Origin: Bacteroidota bacterium
GTDB taxonomy: Bacteria > Bacteroidota > Bacteroidia > Chitinophagales > Chitinophagaceae
DNA: 64,000 nt
Reading direction: 5' to 3'
NCBI GenBank assembly: GCA_026391435.1
Contig: JAPLEJ010000040.1
Span: 1-64,000 of the forward strand
Positions 42,614 to 53,042 of the stretch are shown here, in pieces (within the stretch, counting starts at the first letter, position 1; each line of letters opens with the position of its first letter). The notes under the pieces are model-generated. The model was not told the origin of the DNA, ran no database searches, and saw nothing but the letters and a program-made list of their open reading frames with translations. A program made the translations under genes and the position numbers.

Positions 42614-45325
42614 TTATTCAATCACAGGTTGTAACCATCTTGTGATGTACTCCAAGCTTTGATTTTTTCTCTTGGCATAGTCCACTACTTGATCTTGTTG
42701 AATTTTTCCTAATCCAAAATATTGACTTTTTGGATGCGCAAAGTACCATCCACAAACACTTGAAGCTGGATACATTGCCAAGCTTTCAGTTAATGTGATC
42801 CCTGTATGTTTTTCAACTTCTAATAAATTAAATAAGGTATATTTTTCAGTATGGTCTGGACAAGCAGGGTAGCCTGGTGCAGGGCGTATCCCAACATATT
42901 GTTCACTGATTAAGGATTCATTGCTTAATGTTTCATCCGCAGCATAACCCCAAAATTCTTTACGAGTTTTAGCATGTAAATACTCTGCAAAGGCTTCGGC
43001 TAATCGATCGGCGAGTGCTTGTAAAATAATTTTATTATAATCATCTAAATTTTCCTCGAAGTGTTTGATGTGTTTTTCGATACCATGAATGGTCACTGCA
43101 AAAGCACCTACATAATCTTTTTTATTTTCACTGGCAGGACATATAAAATCAGCTAATGAAAAATTAGGTTGTCCTGCAGCTTTGATGGCTTGTTGTCTTA
43201 AAAAGTGCAATGCTACTTTTTCAGATCCATTTTCAACGATCACATCATCCTCAATAGCATTGGCTGGCCAAAATCCAACAGCACCCTTGGCTGTCAACCA
43301 TTTTTCTTTCACAATAGTGTTCAGTAAATTGGTTGCATCCTGATATAATTTAGTGGCCACTTCTCCTACTTTTTCATCCGTTAAGATGGCAGGAAAATGA
43401 CCATGCAATTCCCAAGCAATAAAAAATGGTTTCCAATCAATATAGTCAACCAAAACAGAAAGGTCCGTTATTTCAATTTCTTTATTTCCTAAAAATTGAG
43501 GTGGTGGGGCAACAAAATGACTCCAATCAATCGGGGCTTTATTTTTTAAAGCATTCACATAAGGTAATGATTGCTTGGTCGTCTTTTTATTATCAAAATC
43601 TGATTTAAGCGAAATATAGGCAGTACTTAATTCTTTTAAGAAAGGCGCTTTTTGATCTTTGTTCAATAATGAACTTGCAACAGTGACGCTTCTTGAAGCA
43701 TCTAAAACATGTATCACACCTTCGCCATATTCAGGTGCAATTTTAACCGCCGTATGCATGCGTGAAGTAGTAGCGCCGCCAATCATTAATGGAATATTCA
43801 TGCCTCTTCGTTTCATCTCCTTTGCGATATACACCATTTCATCTAGGGAAGGCGTAATCAATCCACTTAATCCAATAATGTCTACTTCCTGTTTTTGTGC
43901 TTCGGCTAATATTTTATCTGCTGCCACCATCACACCCAAATCAATGATTTCATATCCATTACAACCCAATACCACCCCCACAATATTTTTTCCAATATCA
44001 TGTACATCACCTTTTACAGTGGCTAATAATATTTTAGCAGGTCCTTTCGACGCACCTAGTGGGTTAATAGATGCTAATTTTTTTCTTTCTTTTTCGGCTT
44101 CAATAAAAGGGGTTAAAACTGCCACACTTTTTTTCATTACCCTTGCACTTTTTACCACCTGAGGTAAAAACATTTTACCAGATCCAAATAAATCTCCCAC
44201 TTGATTCATCCCAGCCATTAAGGGTCCTTCAATGACTTCTAAGGGTTCATTGTATTTTAATCTTGCTTCTTCAGTATCTGCATCAATAAAGTCAGTGATC
44301 CCATTGATTAATGAATGGGCTAATCTTTCTTCAACAGTGCCTTCGCGCCATGCAGCACTTTTTACCTCTACTTTCCCTTTTGCTTTTACGGTATCGGCAT
44401 ATTGTATTAATGCTTCGGTGGCTTCATTGTTATCATTATTTCTATTCAAAATAACGTCCTCACATAAATTACGTAGTGTAGGTTCAATTTCATCATACAC
44501 TTCTAATTGACCTGCATTCACAATACCCATATCCATACCCGCTTTAATGGCATGATATAAAAACACAGCGTGAATGGCTTCTCTCACTGCATCATTCCCT
44601 CTAAAGGAAAAGGACACATTCGATACCCCACCACTTACTTTAGCTAAGGGCATTTTTTGTTTGATCACTCTTGTTGCTTCAATAAAATCGACCGCGTAAT
44701 TATTATGCTCTTCAATACCAGTGGCTACTGCAAAAATATTGGGATCGAAAATAATATCTTGTGGATCAAAGCCAACCTGCTCTACTAATATTTTATAAGC
44801 GCGTTCGCAAATTTCTATTTTACGATCTTTTGTATCTGCTTGTCCTTTTTCGTCAAAAGCCATTACAATAACGGCAGCGCCAAAAGCCTTACAAATATGC
44901 GCTTGCTCAATAAATTTAGCTTCTCCTTCCTTCATCGAAATGGAATTCACAATACATTTTCCTTGCACACATTTTAAACCTGCCTCAATGATTTCAAATT
45001 TAGAACTATCAATCATGATAGGAATTTTAGCGATATCTGGTTCGCTTTGTACTAAATTTAAAAAAGTGGTCATGGCAAGTACGCCTTCTAATAAGGCATC
45101 ATCCATATTAACATCAATAATTTGTGCACCACTTTCAACTTGATTACGTGCTACGGATAAAGCTTCCTCGTACTTGTTTTCCTTAATAAGTCGCGCGAAT
45201 TTTTTAGAACCTGTTACATTAGTTCGCTCACCTACATTGACAAAATTAGTTTCAGGACGGATGACCAACGGTTCTAATCCGGCTAATCTCAAAAAGGGTT
45301 TAATATGTATTATTTCTTCACTCAT
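42614..45325 (-). CDS. metH: Methionine synthase, pterin/cobalamin/activation part
   Basis: This is the large piece of a two-gene cobalamin-dependent methionine synthase (903 residues). It has a pterin-binding TIM barrel (about 20-290, opening [17 protein letters not shown]) and the B12-binding module with DVHDIGKN near residue 435, whose His coordinates cobalt. The C-terminal AdoMet activation domain has [15 protein letters not shown]. The homocysteine-binding domain is encoded by the upstream gene, three bases away. The pair together equals the single MetH of other bacteria. Confidence 0.95.
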   Translation of the reverse strand: MSEEIIHIKPFLRLAGLEPLVIRPETNFVNVGERTNVTGSKKFARLIKENKYEEALSVARNQVESGAQIIDVNMDDALLEGVLAMTTFLNLVQSEPDIAKIPIMIDSSKFEIIEAGLKCVQGKCIVNSISMKEGEAKFIEQAHICKAFGAAVIVMAFDEKGQADTKDRKIEICERAYKILVEQVGFDPQDIIFDPNIFAVATGIEEHNNYAVDFIEATRVIKQKMPLAKVSGGVSNVSFSFRGNDAVREAIHAVFLYHAIKAGMDMGIVNAGQLEVYDEIEPTLRNLCEDVILNRNNDNNEATEALIQYADTVKAKGKVEVKSAAWREGTVEERLAHSLINGITDFIDADTEEARLKYNEPLEVIEGPLMAGMNQVGDLFGSGKMFLPQVVKSARVMKKSVAVLTPFIEAEKERKKLASINPLGASKGPAKILLATVKGDVHDIGKNIVGVVLGCNGYEIIDLGVMVAADKILAEAQKQEVDIIGLSGLITPSLDEMVYIAKEMKRRGMNIPLMIGGATTSRMHTAVKIAPEYGEGVIHVLDASRSVTVASSLLNKDQKAPFLKELSTAYISLKSDFDNKKTTKQSLPYVNALKNKAPIDWSHFVAPPPQFLGNKEIEITDLSVLVDYIDWKPFFIAWELHGHFPAILTDEKVGEVATKLYQDATNLLNTIVKEKWLTAKGAVGFWPANAIEDDVIVENGSEKVALHFLRQQAIKAAGQPNFSLADFICPASENKKDYVGAFAVTIHGIEKHIKHFEENLDDYNKIILQALADRLAEAFAEYLHAKTRKEFWGYAADETLSNESLISEQYVGIRPAPGYPACPDHTEKYTLFNLLEVEKHTGITLTESLAMYPASSVCGWYFAHPKSQYFGLGKIQQDQVVDYAKRKNQSLEYITRWLQPVIE

Positions 45326-45328
45326 AAT

Positions 45329-46342
45329 TTATATAGTAGGGTCTAAAATAGGTAATGGTCTTGGCGTCATATTTTTTACATTATCTGCCATATGCTTAAT
45401 ATGTTCAGGTGTAGTGCCGCAGCAACCGCCTACAATATTTACAAATTTATTTTTAGCCCACTCTTCAATAAAGTGTGCAGTTTGGTGTGGCGCTTCATCA
45501 TATTCTCCCATAGCATTAGGTAGGCCAGCATTGGGATACGCAGATGTATAACAACTTGCAATTTGTGATAGTTCTTCGATATGGCTTCTCATTTCCTGAG
45601 CTCCTAAGGCACAGTTCAGCCCCACACTTAAAGGTTTGGCGTGTTCAATAGAGGTATAAAAAGCTGCTAAGGTTTGTCCACTTAAAGTACGACCCGATGC
45701 ATCCGTTATGGTGCCACTAATCATGATGGGCAATTCCGGAATTTGTTTTTTTCTAAAAAATTCTTTTACAGCAAATATCGCGGCCTTCGCATTTAAAGTA
45801 TCAAAGATGGTTTCAATTAAAATCACATCCACACCTCCATCTACTAAGCCTCTAATTTGTTCTGTATAAGCCGTAACTACTTCATCAAAAGTGACTGCAC
45901 GAAAACCTGGATTGTTTACATCTGGAGATAAGCTTAAAGTTTTATTTAAAGGGCCAATAGAACCTGCTATATATTTTTCTGTTGCGTTAGGATGTTTGGA
46001 TTTGTATTGGCCAATGGCTTCTTGCACACATTTAGCTGCTGCCACATTTAATTCATAAGCCAATGATTGCATATCATAATCGGCCATGGCAATAGAAGTG
46101 CTACTGAAAGTATTGGTTTCAATAATATCGGCACCTGCTTCTAAATATTGCAAATGAATTCCTGTAATGATAGAGGGTTGGGTAATGCTTAATAAATCAT
46201 TATTCCCTTTAAGATCAGAAGGCCAATCGGCAAAACGCGTACCTCGGTAATCTGCTTCCGATAATTTATGGCGCTGAATCATGGTACCCATGGCACCATC
46301 AATAACCAATATTCTTTTTTTGAGTGTCTCTTGAATTGACAT
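45329..46342 (-). CDS. metH: Methionine synthase, homocysteine-binding part
   Basis: The 337-residue S-methyltransferase TIM barrel holds the zinc-binding cysteines in GLNCALG and [11 protein letters not shown]. From ATG 46342 ([11 protein letters not shown]) the protein opens with DGAMGTMIQ and follows with TNTFSST. It transfers methyl from methylcobalamin bound by the downstream protein to homocysteine. Splitting is seen in several Bacteroidota. A long (about 150-base) leader precedes it. Confidence 0.93.
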   Translation of the reverse strand: MSIQETLKKRILVIDGAMGTMIQRHKLSEADYRGTRFADWPSDLKGNNDLLSITQPSIITGIHLQYLEAGADIIETNTFSSTSIAMADYDMQSLAYELNVAAAKCVQEAIGQYKSKHPNATEKYIAGSIGPLNKTLSLSPDVNNPGFRAVTFDEVVTAYTEQIRGLVDGGVDVILIETIFDTLNAKAAIFAVKEFFRKKQIPELPIMISGTITDASGRTLSGQTLAAFYTSIEHAKPLSVGLNCALGAQEMRSHIEELSQIASCYTSAYPNAGLPNAMGEYDEAPHQTAHFIEEWAKNKFVNIVGGCCGTTPEHIKHMADNVKNMTPRPLPILDPTI

Positions 46343-46389
46343 AAATAAATTTTTATGCATTGATCCAAAAGAAAAAGCGAGTAACTAAA

Positions 46390-46423
46390 TAATACTATTA
46401 AAAATGGGGGGGTGTAAATAGTA
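46390..46423 (-). promoter_or_regulatory. Hairpin in the metH leader
   Basis: The repeats ATACTATT and AATAGTAT form an 8-bp stem with a 17-base loop that includes a run of seven G/C. No standard SAM or cobalamin riboswitch core is recognised. A regulatory role is speculative. Confidence 0.35.
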
Positions 46424-46495
46424 TCGTTTATTAGTTCTTTTTTTTCCTTTCGGAAAGCAGGTTGAACAATAAACAAATCCGCCTGCAATGCCGTG

Positions 46496-46527
46496 CAAAG
46501 TTAATACACTATTGCATTGTAGCCAAA
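46496..46527 (-). promoter_or_regulatory. Putative promoter for metH
   Basis: On the minus strand TTTG (46527-46524) and TAACTTTG (46503-46496) are 20 bases apart. This fits the Bacteroidota -33 / -7 pattern (TTTG, 19-21 bases, TAnnTTTG). It would start transcription about 150 bases before the metH start codon. Confidence 0.6.
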
Positions 46528-46556
46528 TAAAGCACCTGTTTATGGATTGCTGTAAC

Positions 46557-47087
46557 TTATTGGTAGGTAGCGGTAATGTCGATATTGATTTTATCGGCTA
46601 CTAATTTTATTAAAATACCTCCAATTTTAAAGTCTTTTAAGGTGACTGTAAATTGAGCAGTGGTAGTAGGAATACCCTTTTTTATTTCTAGCATGCCATT
46701 CGTTTGCATGGCTTTATTCACGCCATGTACTTGCATCGTGCCCGTAACCGTGATAGGATACTTGCCGTCTTTTGCAAAATTGACACTTGCGAAATTGGTG
46801 ATTTTACCATTGAAAAAAGCGCGTGGGAATTGATCGATTTCTAAATATTCTTCATTGAAATGTTTTTGCATGCCTTCCATTTCAAATTTAAAATCTTTAA
46901 TAAGCATGATGAAACTTAAGTCACCATTGGATTGTAGACGACTCACTACATTTTTATTCACTGCATCAATATCATTATCATCTACAGCGGTAAAATGTAC
47001 TTCAGCTTTTGAAGCACTGTAATTTTTTTGCGCCCATGCGGCAGGCTGTATGCTTAATAATATTGCTAAAACGTAGATTTGTTTCAT
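46557..47087 (-). CDS. YceI family protein
   Basis: The 176-residue exported lipocalin-like protein has a signal peptide ending near PAAWAQ and the YceI hallmarks FKFEMEGMQKHFNEEYLE, KYPITVTGTMQVHG and QFTVTLKDFKIGG. YceI proteins bind isoprenoid-like lipids in the periplasm; some are acid- or stress-induced. The role here is unknown. A -7-like box lies 18 bases upstream. Confidence 0.88.
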   Translation of the reverse strand: MKQIYVLAILLSIQPAAWAQKNYSASKAEVHFTAVDDNDIDAVNKNVVSRLQSNGDLSFIMLIKDFKFEMEGMQKHFNEEYLEIDQFPRAFFNGKITNFASVNFAKDGKYPITVTGTMQVHGVNKAMQTNGMLEIKKGIPTTTAQFTVTLKDFKIGGILIKLVADKINIDITATYQ

Positions 47088-47104
47088 ACTTAATGTTTAA
47101 ACAT

Positions 47105-47112
47105 CAAAATTA
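47105..47112 (-). promoter_or_regulatory. Putative -7 box for the YceI gene
   Basis: The minus strand reads TAATTTTG, about 18 bases before the start. Confidence 0.35.
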
Positions 47113-47132
47113 AATCATTCTGGAGCATCTTC

Positions 47133-47747
47133 CTATTTTATATACTGCTGAATAGGTTGGCGGTTGGAAATACTCTTGCCAAGGGTCATTTCATCGGCAT
47201 ATTCTAACTCACCTCCAAAGGCAATACCCCTTGCAATGGTGGTAATGATGCATTGGGATTTTGCGAGCTTTTTTTGAATATAATAGATGGTCGTATCCCC
47301 TTGAATATTTGGGTTTAAGGCAAAAACCAACTCATTCACTTCTTCGTTTTTTACTCTTTCTATGAGGGGATTGATGGTAAGTTGTTCTGGTCCAATTCCA
47401 TCCAAGGGAGAAATGATACCACCTAAGACATGGTAAGTACCATTGAATTGTTGGGTATTTTCGATCGCAATGACATCTCTGATATTTTCAACGACACAAA
47501 TTGTATTTTTTTGACGACCCGAATTAGCACAAATGGAACAAATAGTGCCATCACTGATATTGTAACAACGTTGACAAAATTTTATTTCCTTTCTCATTTT
47601 TTGTAAGATCTCACTAAAATGAGTGGTGACTTCGGTGTCTTGCTTTAATAAATGCAATACCAAGCGGAGTGCCGTTTTTTTACCAATCCCCGGTAATTTT
47701 GAAAATTCAGCTACTGCGTTTTCTAATAAGGTGGAGGGTAATTGCAT
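47133..47747 (-). CDS. recR: Recombination protein RecR
   Basis: RecR works with RecO and RecF to load RecA at gaps. The 204-residue protein has the helix-hairpin-helix LPGIGKKTALRL, the four-cysteine zinc finger (Cys58, 61, 70, 73) and the Toprim domain with VVENIRDV and YHVLGGIISPLDGIGP. The length and motifs are normal. It lies 21 bases downstream of a lipoprotein gene on the same strand. Confidence 0.96.
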   Translation of the reverse strand: MQLPSTLLENAVAEFSKLPGIGKKTALRLVLHLLKQDTEVTTHFSEILQKMRKEIKFCQRCYNISDGTICSICANSGRQKNTICVVENIRDVIAIENTQQFNGTYHVLGGIISPLDGIGPEQLTINPLIERVKNEEVNELVFALNPNIQGDTTIYYIQKKLAKSQCIITTIARGIAFGGELEYADEMTLGKSISNRQPIQQYIK

Positions 47748-47768
47748 ATGGTTATAATCAAAGTAAAA

Positions 47769-49184
47769 TTACTTATTAATAATTATATTTAATTCATTCT
47801 CCCAATTGGCTCTGAGAGATAAAACTTCTGTAAGTTGTTTTACTATTTCGGGTTGTAATTGAGTTCGGCCAAATTTACCCGTATCCCAATAGCCATTATC
47901 ATTATTGTCGGCTAATACCCTTAAAGAATATTCCCCAGGTGGCAACTTTTTAATTTGAACAATGGGTTGCTTTATAGGGTAGCTGTATTTTATTTTATTG
48001 TCTAATATTAAAAGTAAAACTGGATGATTCATGCTTTGATAACCAGATACACGTACTAATGCATTTGCATAAGCAGATTCGCTTTTAGTAATCATTTTTA
48101 TTGTATCGGCTTTTAAAAGTACATTTTGATTAGTGTCTCGAATACTGTTTTTGGGAACAATTAAATGCATCGGAGTTGATTCGGCCCATTCATAATGTAT
48201 GTTCACTATTCTTTTGGTAAGCGTATCTATAGAAACCGTATAATTAGATAAGGGCTTATTGAGCGTATCGCATAATAAGATGGGAAAGCTGTCGTTTAAT
48301 TTTATAGGTGTTTCGAAACTTAAACGGAGGTCTGATAATAAATCTTGTTCATTGCCTTCTAGGCTTCTTGAATACTTTAATCCTGCGGTTACTTTTTTTA
48401 CATTTTTATTGGCTGTCGTATTTAATTTTTTCTTTTCTACTTTTTTATAGGCTTCAAAAACATAAAGTTGCTGCGAATCCGTTTTGGAGCTAATGGTAAT
48501 TGGACTGTTTAAAAATCCAATTAATTTTGTACTGTCATCGTACTTTTTATTATAATCATTAGGAAGCGCATAAACTGAATATGGGCGTGTCGGTAAAAAA
48601 TTAAATTTAAATTGCCCCTTCCCGTTTACTTTTGAATAATATAATGGCTTGTCTTTATAAATGGCCGAGTCCTTGCCAACAGGGTGGAGTACGACAATCA
48701 AATTACTATCAATGGCACCTGTTTCAGCAATGCGCACATTCCCATTAAAGGAGCCGGAATCTAAATACTTTCCTGTACTAAATACATAAGTAAAGCCTTT
48801 TACTATGTTACCCTCGTTGACATCTTTGATGGCATTCCCAAATTGGAGACTATAAGTTGTATTTTTTTCTAAGGTATCATTGATTCTGATGCGCAACATA
48901 TTTAAGCGCGCATCAATTAAGGGAGTTGTTTTGATACTTGGAGAAAATATTAAATTTTCTTGGATAGATTCTGCTGTAATATATTCATTAAAAGCAATCA
49001 CAATTTCCTTAGGTTGAATATTTAAGCTGGAGTCTTTTGGTTTTGCCACTACTAAATAGGGAGGTAAACTGTCTCTAGGCCCTCCTGAAGGGGGAACAAT
49101 ATTAGCGCAACCCTCCATCTGTAAGGCGGTGATGCCCACTCCTACAATTAATACCAACCATTTTATAAATGAACCCTTCTTCAT
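47769..49184 (-). CDS. Lipoprotein with N-terminal Big_5-type Ig-like domain
   Basis: The 471-residue protein starts at 49184 with a lipoprotein signal ending ALQMEGC. An Ig-like Big_5 domain follows (LPPYLVVAKPKDSSLNIQPKEI, AFNEYI and a strand with FTYVFSTGKYLDSG). The remaining ~300 residues have beta-rich segments that I cannot name, with RVLADNNDNGYWDTGKFG near the end. It is probably cell-surface or periplasmic. Its function is unknown. Confidence 0.78.
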   Translation of the reverse strand: MKKGSFIKWLVLIVGVGITALQMEGCANIVPPSGGPRDSLPPYLVVAKPKDSSLNIQPKEIVIAFNEYITAESIQENLIFSPSIKTTPLIDARLNMLRIRINDTLEKNTTYSLQFGNAIKDVNEGNIVKGFTYVFSTGKYLDSGSFNGNVRIAETGAIDSNLIVVLHPVGKDSAIYKDKPLYYSKVNGKGQFKFNFLPTRPYSVYALPNDYNKKYDDSTKLIGFLNSPITISSKTDSQQLYVFEAYKKVEKKKLNTTANKNVKKVTAGLKYSRSLEGNEQDLLSDLRLSFETPIKLNDSFPILLCDTLNKPLSNYTVSIDTLTKRIVNIHYEWAESTPMHLIVPKNSIRDTNQNVLLKADTIKMITKSESAYANALVRVSGYQSMNHPVLLLILDNKIKYSYPIKQPIVQIKKLPPGEYSLRVLADNNDNGYWDTGKFGRTQLQPEIVKQLTEVLSLRANWENELNIIINK

Positions 49185-49252
49185 ATACTGCAAACTTAAT
49201 TGATAATCGAATAGCTTACCCAAATTCAACCCTATTTTGGCTTTAATTTATT

Positions 49253-52200
49253 TTATTCCTCCTGTGTTTCGCTTTCGGCCTTTATTTCATGTAAAGCCAC
49301 TGCTAATTCATTTGTTTTTACAAAATGACACCAATGACAATCTGCCTTACCGCAGCCTGTATAAAAATCCTTTTGTTGAATTTTTGTCCAAACGGCTTGT
49401 ATTTGCTGATTGACTGTCGTGATATCTGCTTCGGTGATAGGAACGACTATTTTTTCAAACTCCTTTTTTTTATTGGGTTCTACAAAATCAAATTCGGCAG
49501 TGGTCACATCCCAGTTTTTAGGATGGTGCTTTAATAATATTTTATAAAATACGGCTTGTCTCCAATAATCTCCTCCAATAGGATTTTTATCATGCGGGCC
49601 TTTTAATTTTTCACGCGCATTGTCGATATTGCCTGTTTTGTAATCTACCACGACTACTTGCTTTCCATTAAATTCAATTTTATCAATAGCACCTTTTAAA
49701 GGAATCTCATTCACTACTACGTTTGTAATTCGATATTCGGTGGTGACTACTTTATTCCATTCGTTGACATAGTAATCATAATACTTGATTAATACCGTTT
49801 CGCCCAATTCCATTTTATCTTTAAACTCCTGTAAAGTAAAAGCCTCCCGATGTCGATGCATATAGTAATTAAAGTCCTGAATCAATGTTTGCTTATCCGG
49901 AAAATCATGCGTAGCCGAATCCTGCATTTTTTTAAATAATTTATTTAAGGCCTCATGAATAGCCGATCCGAAAGTAGTGGCTTCTGATTTTCCAGAGGGC
50001 ACCCTAATTAAACTATTATAATAAAAATGTAAAGGGCATTTTAAATAGTTATTTAAAGCCGTTACATTCATCGAAAACTTTTCTAATTTCGATTGTATAA
50101 AATCCTCCTCTAATTGTTGTATTTCCGGCATTGGAGCCGTTTGTAATCGAAGTAATTTATAAGTGGTTTTAATCGTGGGCTCTAATTCCATTTTTTGTAT
50201 AGCCGCTTCCTTGCCTTCGAGCAATTCAATAATAAATTGACTTGGTTCCGCTTCCTTTCCGTCTGCTTTGTATTGGCTATAGGAAATATTTAAAAACTGT
50301 TTAGCACGAGTAATCGCAACATAAAATAGTCTTCTTAATTCTTCCTTATCGTCGGCGTGCTCTAAACTATTAATCACCGTATCGGGCAGTGTATAGCCTG
50401 CAGTGGCAGTACTTCTCTTTTTTTCCCAATAGTGGGCATTTGTACCTGCTAAAAATACATGCTTAAATTCCAATCCCTTACTGCCATGGGTGGTCAACAA
50501 ATTAACCCCCGCTTCGTTTCCTGTAGTGATAGGTAAGGGTAGGCGAATCTCTTCACGACGCATTAATTTTAACATATCCACTAAGGCATTCAAATCTAAG
50601 CTAGGGTGGCGATGCGTTTCATCTTTAATAAAATCAAAAAAATGACTTACTAATTCTAATTCATAACCCTTATCTATTCCGGTTAATACGCCTTGAATGA
50701 TGCCTGTTTTTTGTAAAACCTGTTCTACTAAATTGAGTAATGTGACATTCGCTACTTGACTTATCAAGTCCTCTAATACTTTCATCGCTTTTGCTACTTC
50801 TACTAGGCCGCCTTCGGTAAATAAATTAGTTTGTGCAACATTGGTTTTATCTAATAGGACTTTCCTAAAAGTATTTGTTGCGCTATTGTATTTTAATTGA
50901 TTGGCCTCTACCGTTAAAGTGGCAATGGTAATAGGGGAGATGTTCCACCATTTAAAATGTAGTATTTCAAATAATATATTGGCTCCTTCATTGGGTTGAT
51001 CCCACTCACATGCTAGGTAATCTAAAATTTTTATGATTTGTTGTATCAATACCTGATCAAATAAATTGGCAGTTCGTTTACTGTATAATGGTATATTTTT
51101 TTGCTTTAAAAAATGTGTAATTTCTTCACCATATTTATTTTCCTTGAACAAAACAGCAATATCCTTAGGTTCGGTACCTGTTGTAACTAATACATTGATT
51201 TGTTCTGCAATGGAAATCATTTCTTCCTGCGGATCGTTATAACAATAAATGTTCGGTGGTGTATTAATGGCTTCATTTTCTGGAAGGGCTGCCTTTAAAT
51301 TTTTAGATAAGCCTTCCATTTTATTGACCAACCTTTCTTGGTTATTATTAATTAATAAAGTAGAAGCATCTAAGATAGGTTGCGTGCTACGGTAATTATT
51401 TTCTAATACAATGGTTACAATGTCTTGCTGGTATTGCTTTTGATAATGCAACATGTTTTCGACATTTGCACCTTGAAATCTAAAAATACTTTGATCGTCA
51501 TCTCCCACTACAAATAAATTAGGCTGCTCCCAAAAATTCACTAATAATTCAACTAACTGATTTTGTGTACCACTGGTATCTTGATATTCGTCTACTAAAA
51601 TATATAAATATTTTTCCTGGTATTGAACAAGTAAATTTTTATTTTCTTTAAATGCGGTGATCACCCAATTGATCATATCATCAAAGTCATACCTGCTGTG
51701 GTCCTTCATGAGCTGTTGGTAAATATCAAAGGCGCTCACCGCTGCTTTTAATTTTTCCATTTTTTCGATCGCAGCATCTACAAGACCTTGCTTTAATGAA
51801 CCTGCTTCAAACTGTTTATATTTTCTTCTGTATATAAATTCATCTCTTGTAGGAATATCAATGACATAACGATCAATTTGTTGAATCAAATAAGTACTTG
51901 TCCAACCTTCTTTTTTCATGGTACTAAATAAACGACTCAGGTTGCCCATTTCGTAATACACATCACCACGGTATCTTTTTAATGGATTTTTTTTATCAAA
52001 TTGGTCAATGAGTTTTTTTAAGAGTTCTATTTTTTCTAATTCAGAAATGGGGTCTAAGCTTGGTTTGTCAAATAAGGATAGATTATCTTGAATGATGTCA
52101 TTGCAAAAAGAATGAAATGTAGCAATATTAACTTTATAGGCACTCGCACCTATAAAACCCACCAGTCTTTTGCGCATGGCAATGGCCCCTGCGTCGGTAT

Positions 52201-52408
52201 AGGTTAAGCATAATATATTTTCAGGAGCGGTATCGGTTTCCAATAAAATTTTTCCAATACGGGCGCCCAAAATTTGGGTCTTACCTGTTCCTGGACCAGC
52301 AATCACCATCACCGGTCCGTCGATGGTATCTACCGCTTTTTTTTGTTGTGCATTCAAAGCAGCATAAACTGCTTCAAAGGCTTTTTGTTGTGCGGCTTTG
52401 GTTATCAT
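49253..52408 (-). CDS. UvrD/Rep-type helicase with C-terminal PD-(D/E)XK nuclease
   Basis: The 1051-residue protein opens with a superfamily 1 helicase (Walker A VIAGPGTGKTQ at about 36-46, LVDEYQDTS for Walker B, GDDDQSIFRFQGA). It closes with a RecB/AddB-like nuclease domain containing VVVVDYKTGN. Cysteines in LKCPLHFYY and later GCGKADCHWC could hold an iron-sulfur cluster, as in AddB. It is thus probably a double-strand-break or mismatch-related helicase-nuclease. AddA/RecC partners are not seen nearby. Confidence 0.9.
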   Translation of the reverse strand: MITKAAQQKAFEAVYAALNAQQKKAVDTIDGPVMVIAGPGTGKTQILGARIGKILLETDTAPENILCLTYTDAGAIAMRKRLVGFIGASAYKVNIATFHSFCNDIIQDNLSLFDKPSLDPISELEKIELLKKLIDQFDKKNPLKRYRGDVYYEMGNLSRLFSTMKKEGWTSTYLIQQIDRYVIDIPTRDEFIYRRKYKQFEAGSLKQGLVDAAIEKMEKLKAAVSAFDIYQQLMKDHSRYDFDDMINWVITAFKENKNLLVQYQEKYLYILVDEYQDTSGTQNQLVELLVNFWEQPNLFVVGDDDQSIFRFQGANVENMLHYQKQYQQDIVTIVLENNYRSTQPILDASTLLINNNQERLVNKMEGLSKNLKAALPENEAINTPPNIYCYNDPQEEMISIAEQINVLVTTGTEPKDIAVLFKENKYGEEITHFLKQKNIPLYSKRTANLFDQVLIQQIIKILDYLACEWDQPNEGANILFEILHFKWWNISPITIATLTVEANQLKYNSATNTFRKVLLDKTNVAQTNLFTEGGLVEVAKAMKVLEDLISQVANVTLLNLVEQVLQKTGIIQGVLTGIDKGYELELVSHFFDFIKDETHRHPSLDLNALVDMLKLMRREEIRLPLPITTGNEAGVNLLTTHGSKGLEFKHVFLAGTNAHYWEKKRSTATAGYTLPDTVINSLEHADDKEELRRLFYVAITRAKQFLNISYSQYKADGKEAEPSQFIIELLEGKEAAIQKMELEPTIKTTYKLLRLQTAPMPEIQQLEEDFIQSKLEKFSMNVTALNNYLKCPLHFYYNSLIRVPSGKSEATTFGSAIHEALNKLFKKMQDSATHDFPDKQTLIQDFNYYMHRHREAFTLQEFKDKMELGETVLIKYYDYYVNEWNKVVTTEYRITNVVVNEIPLKGAIDKIEFNGKQVVVVDYKTGNIDNAREKLKGPHDKNPIGGDYWRQAVFYKILLKHHPKNWDVTTAEFDFVEPNKKKEFEKIVVPITEADITTVNQQIQAVWTKIQQKDFYTGCGKADCHWCHFVKTNELAVALHEIKAESETQEE

Positions 52409-52474
52409 AGGATAAAATTAATGGCTTTAAGGGGAATTATTGCAACAAAAACCTTTTTGCTTTGTTATACTTTT

Positions 52475-52948
52475 ATGTCAAAAGTTTATTCCATTCACAC
52501 CGAGCAGTTTATTCCCATTACATTAGCAGAAGCCTGGGATTTTTTTAGTAGTCCGGCCAATTTAGCCAAAATCACTCCTGCGAAAATGGGGTTTAACATT
52601 ATCAGCAAACACCATGGTTCAAAAATGTACCCAGGTCAAATCATTGAATACACGGTAAAGCCAATTTTAGGTATCCCATTATATTGGATGACCGAAATTA
52701 CCCATGTGCAGGAAGGTGCCTATTTTGTAGATGAGCAACGCTTTGGGCCCTATACCATGTGGCACCATCAGCATCACTTTGCCTCTGTTCCGGGGGGTGT
52801 AAAAATGGAAGATATTGTGCATTACAAAATTCCATTGGGCTTTTTGGGAGATATTGCACAAGTGATTTTGGTCAAAAAGCAGTTGCAAGGCATTTTTGAT
52901 TTTAGGTTTCAGGCAGTGGAACAAAAATGGGGTACTTACAAGCCTTAG
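52475..52948 (+). CDS. SRPBCC family protein
   Basis: The 157-residue START-like domain begins MSKVYSIHTEQFIPITLAEAW, with a buried-ligand pocket pattern (TPAKMGFNII, PILGIPLYW, DIVHYKIPLGFLG). This start avoids overlap with the helicase gene on the other strand. Ligand and function are unknown; members often handle hydrophobic small molecules. An imperfect hairpin lies 12 bases downstream. Confidence 0.88.
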   Translation: MSKVYSIHTEQFIPITLAEAWDFFSSPANLAKITPAKMGFNIISKHHGSKMYPGQIIEYTVKPILGIPLYWMTEITHVQEGAYFVDEQRFGPYTMWHHQHHFASVPGGVKMEDIVHYKIPLGFLGDIAQVILVKKQLQGIFDFRFQAVEQKWGTYKP

Positions 52949-52959
52949 TAAAAATAAAT

Positions 52960-52984
52960 GGGGGTATTTCCAAAATACTTCCCC
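52960..52984 (+). terminator. Hairpin after the SRPBCC gene
   Basis: A GTATTT/AAATAC stem is extended by GGGG/CCCC with two unpaired T, and the loop is CCA. There is no strong T-run after it, so termination is only possible. Confidence 0.45.
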
Positions 52985-53042
52985 TGTTTGATGGTTTGTA
53001 TGTTTAATTTTAATGAACTTCGTCCTCAATTTACTTTGATTC

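Noticed and set aside
43659-44162. 167-codon open frame on the plus strand inside metH
   Set aside because: It lies opposite strongly conserved metH sequence and has no recognisable motif; it is a shadow of the real gene.
52274-52474. N-terminal extension of the SRPBCC gene
   Set aside because: It would overlap the helicase gene on the other strand and contains no domain sequence; the start at 52475 fits the family.
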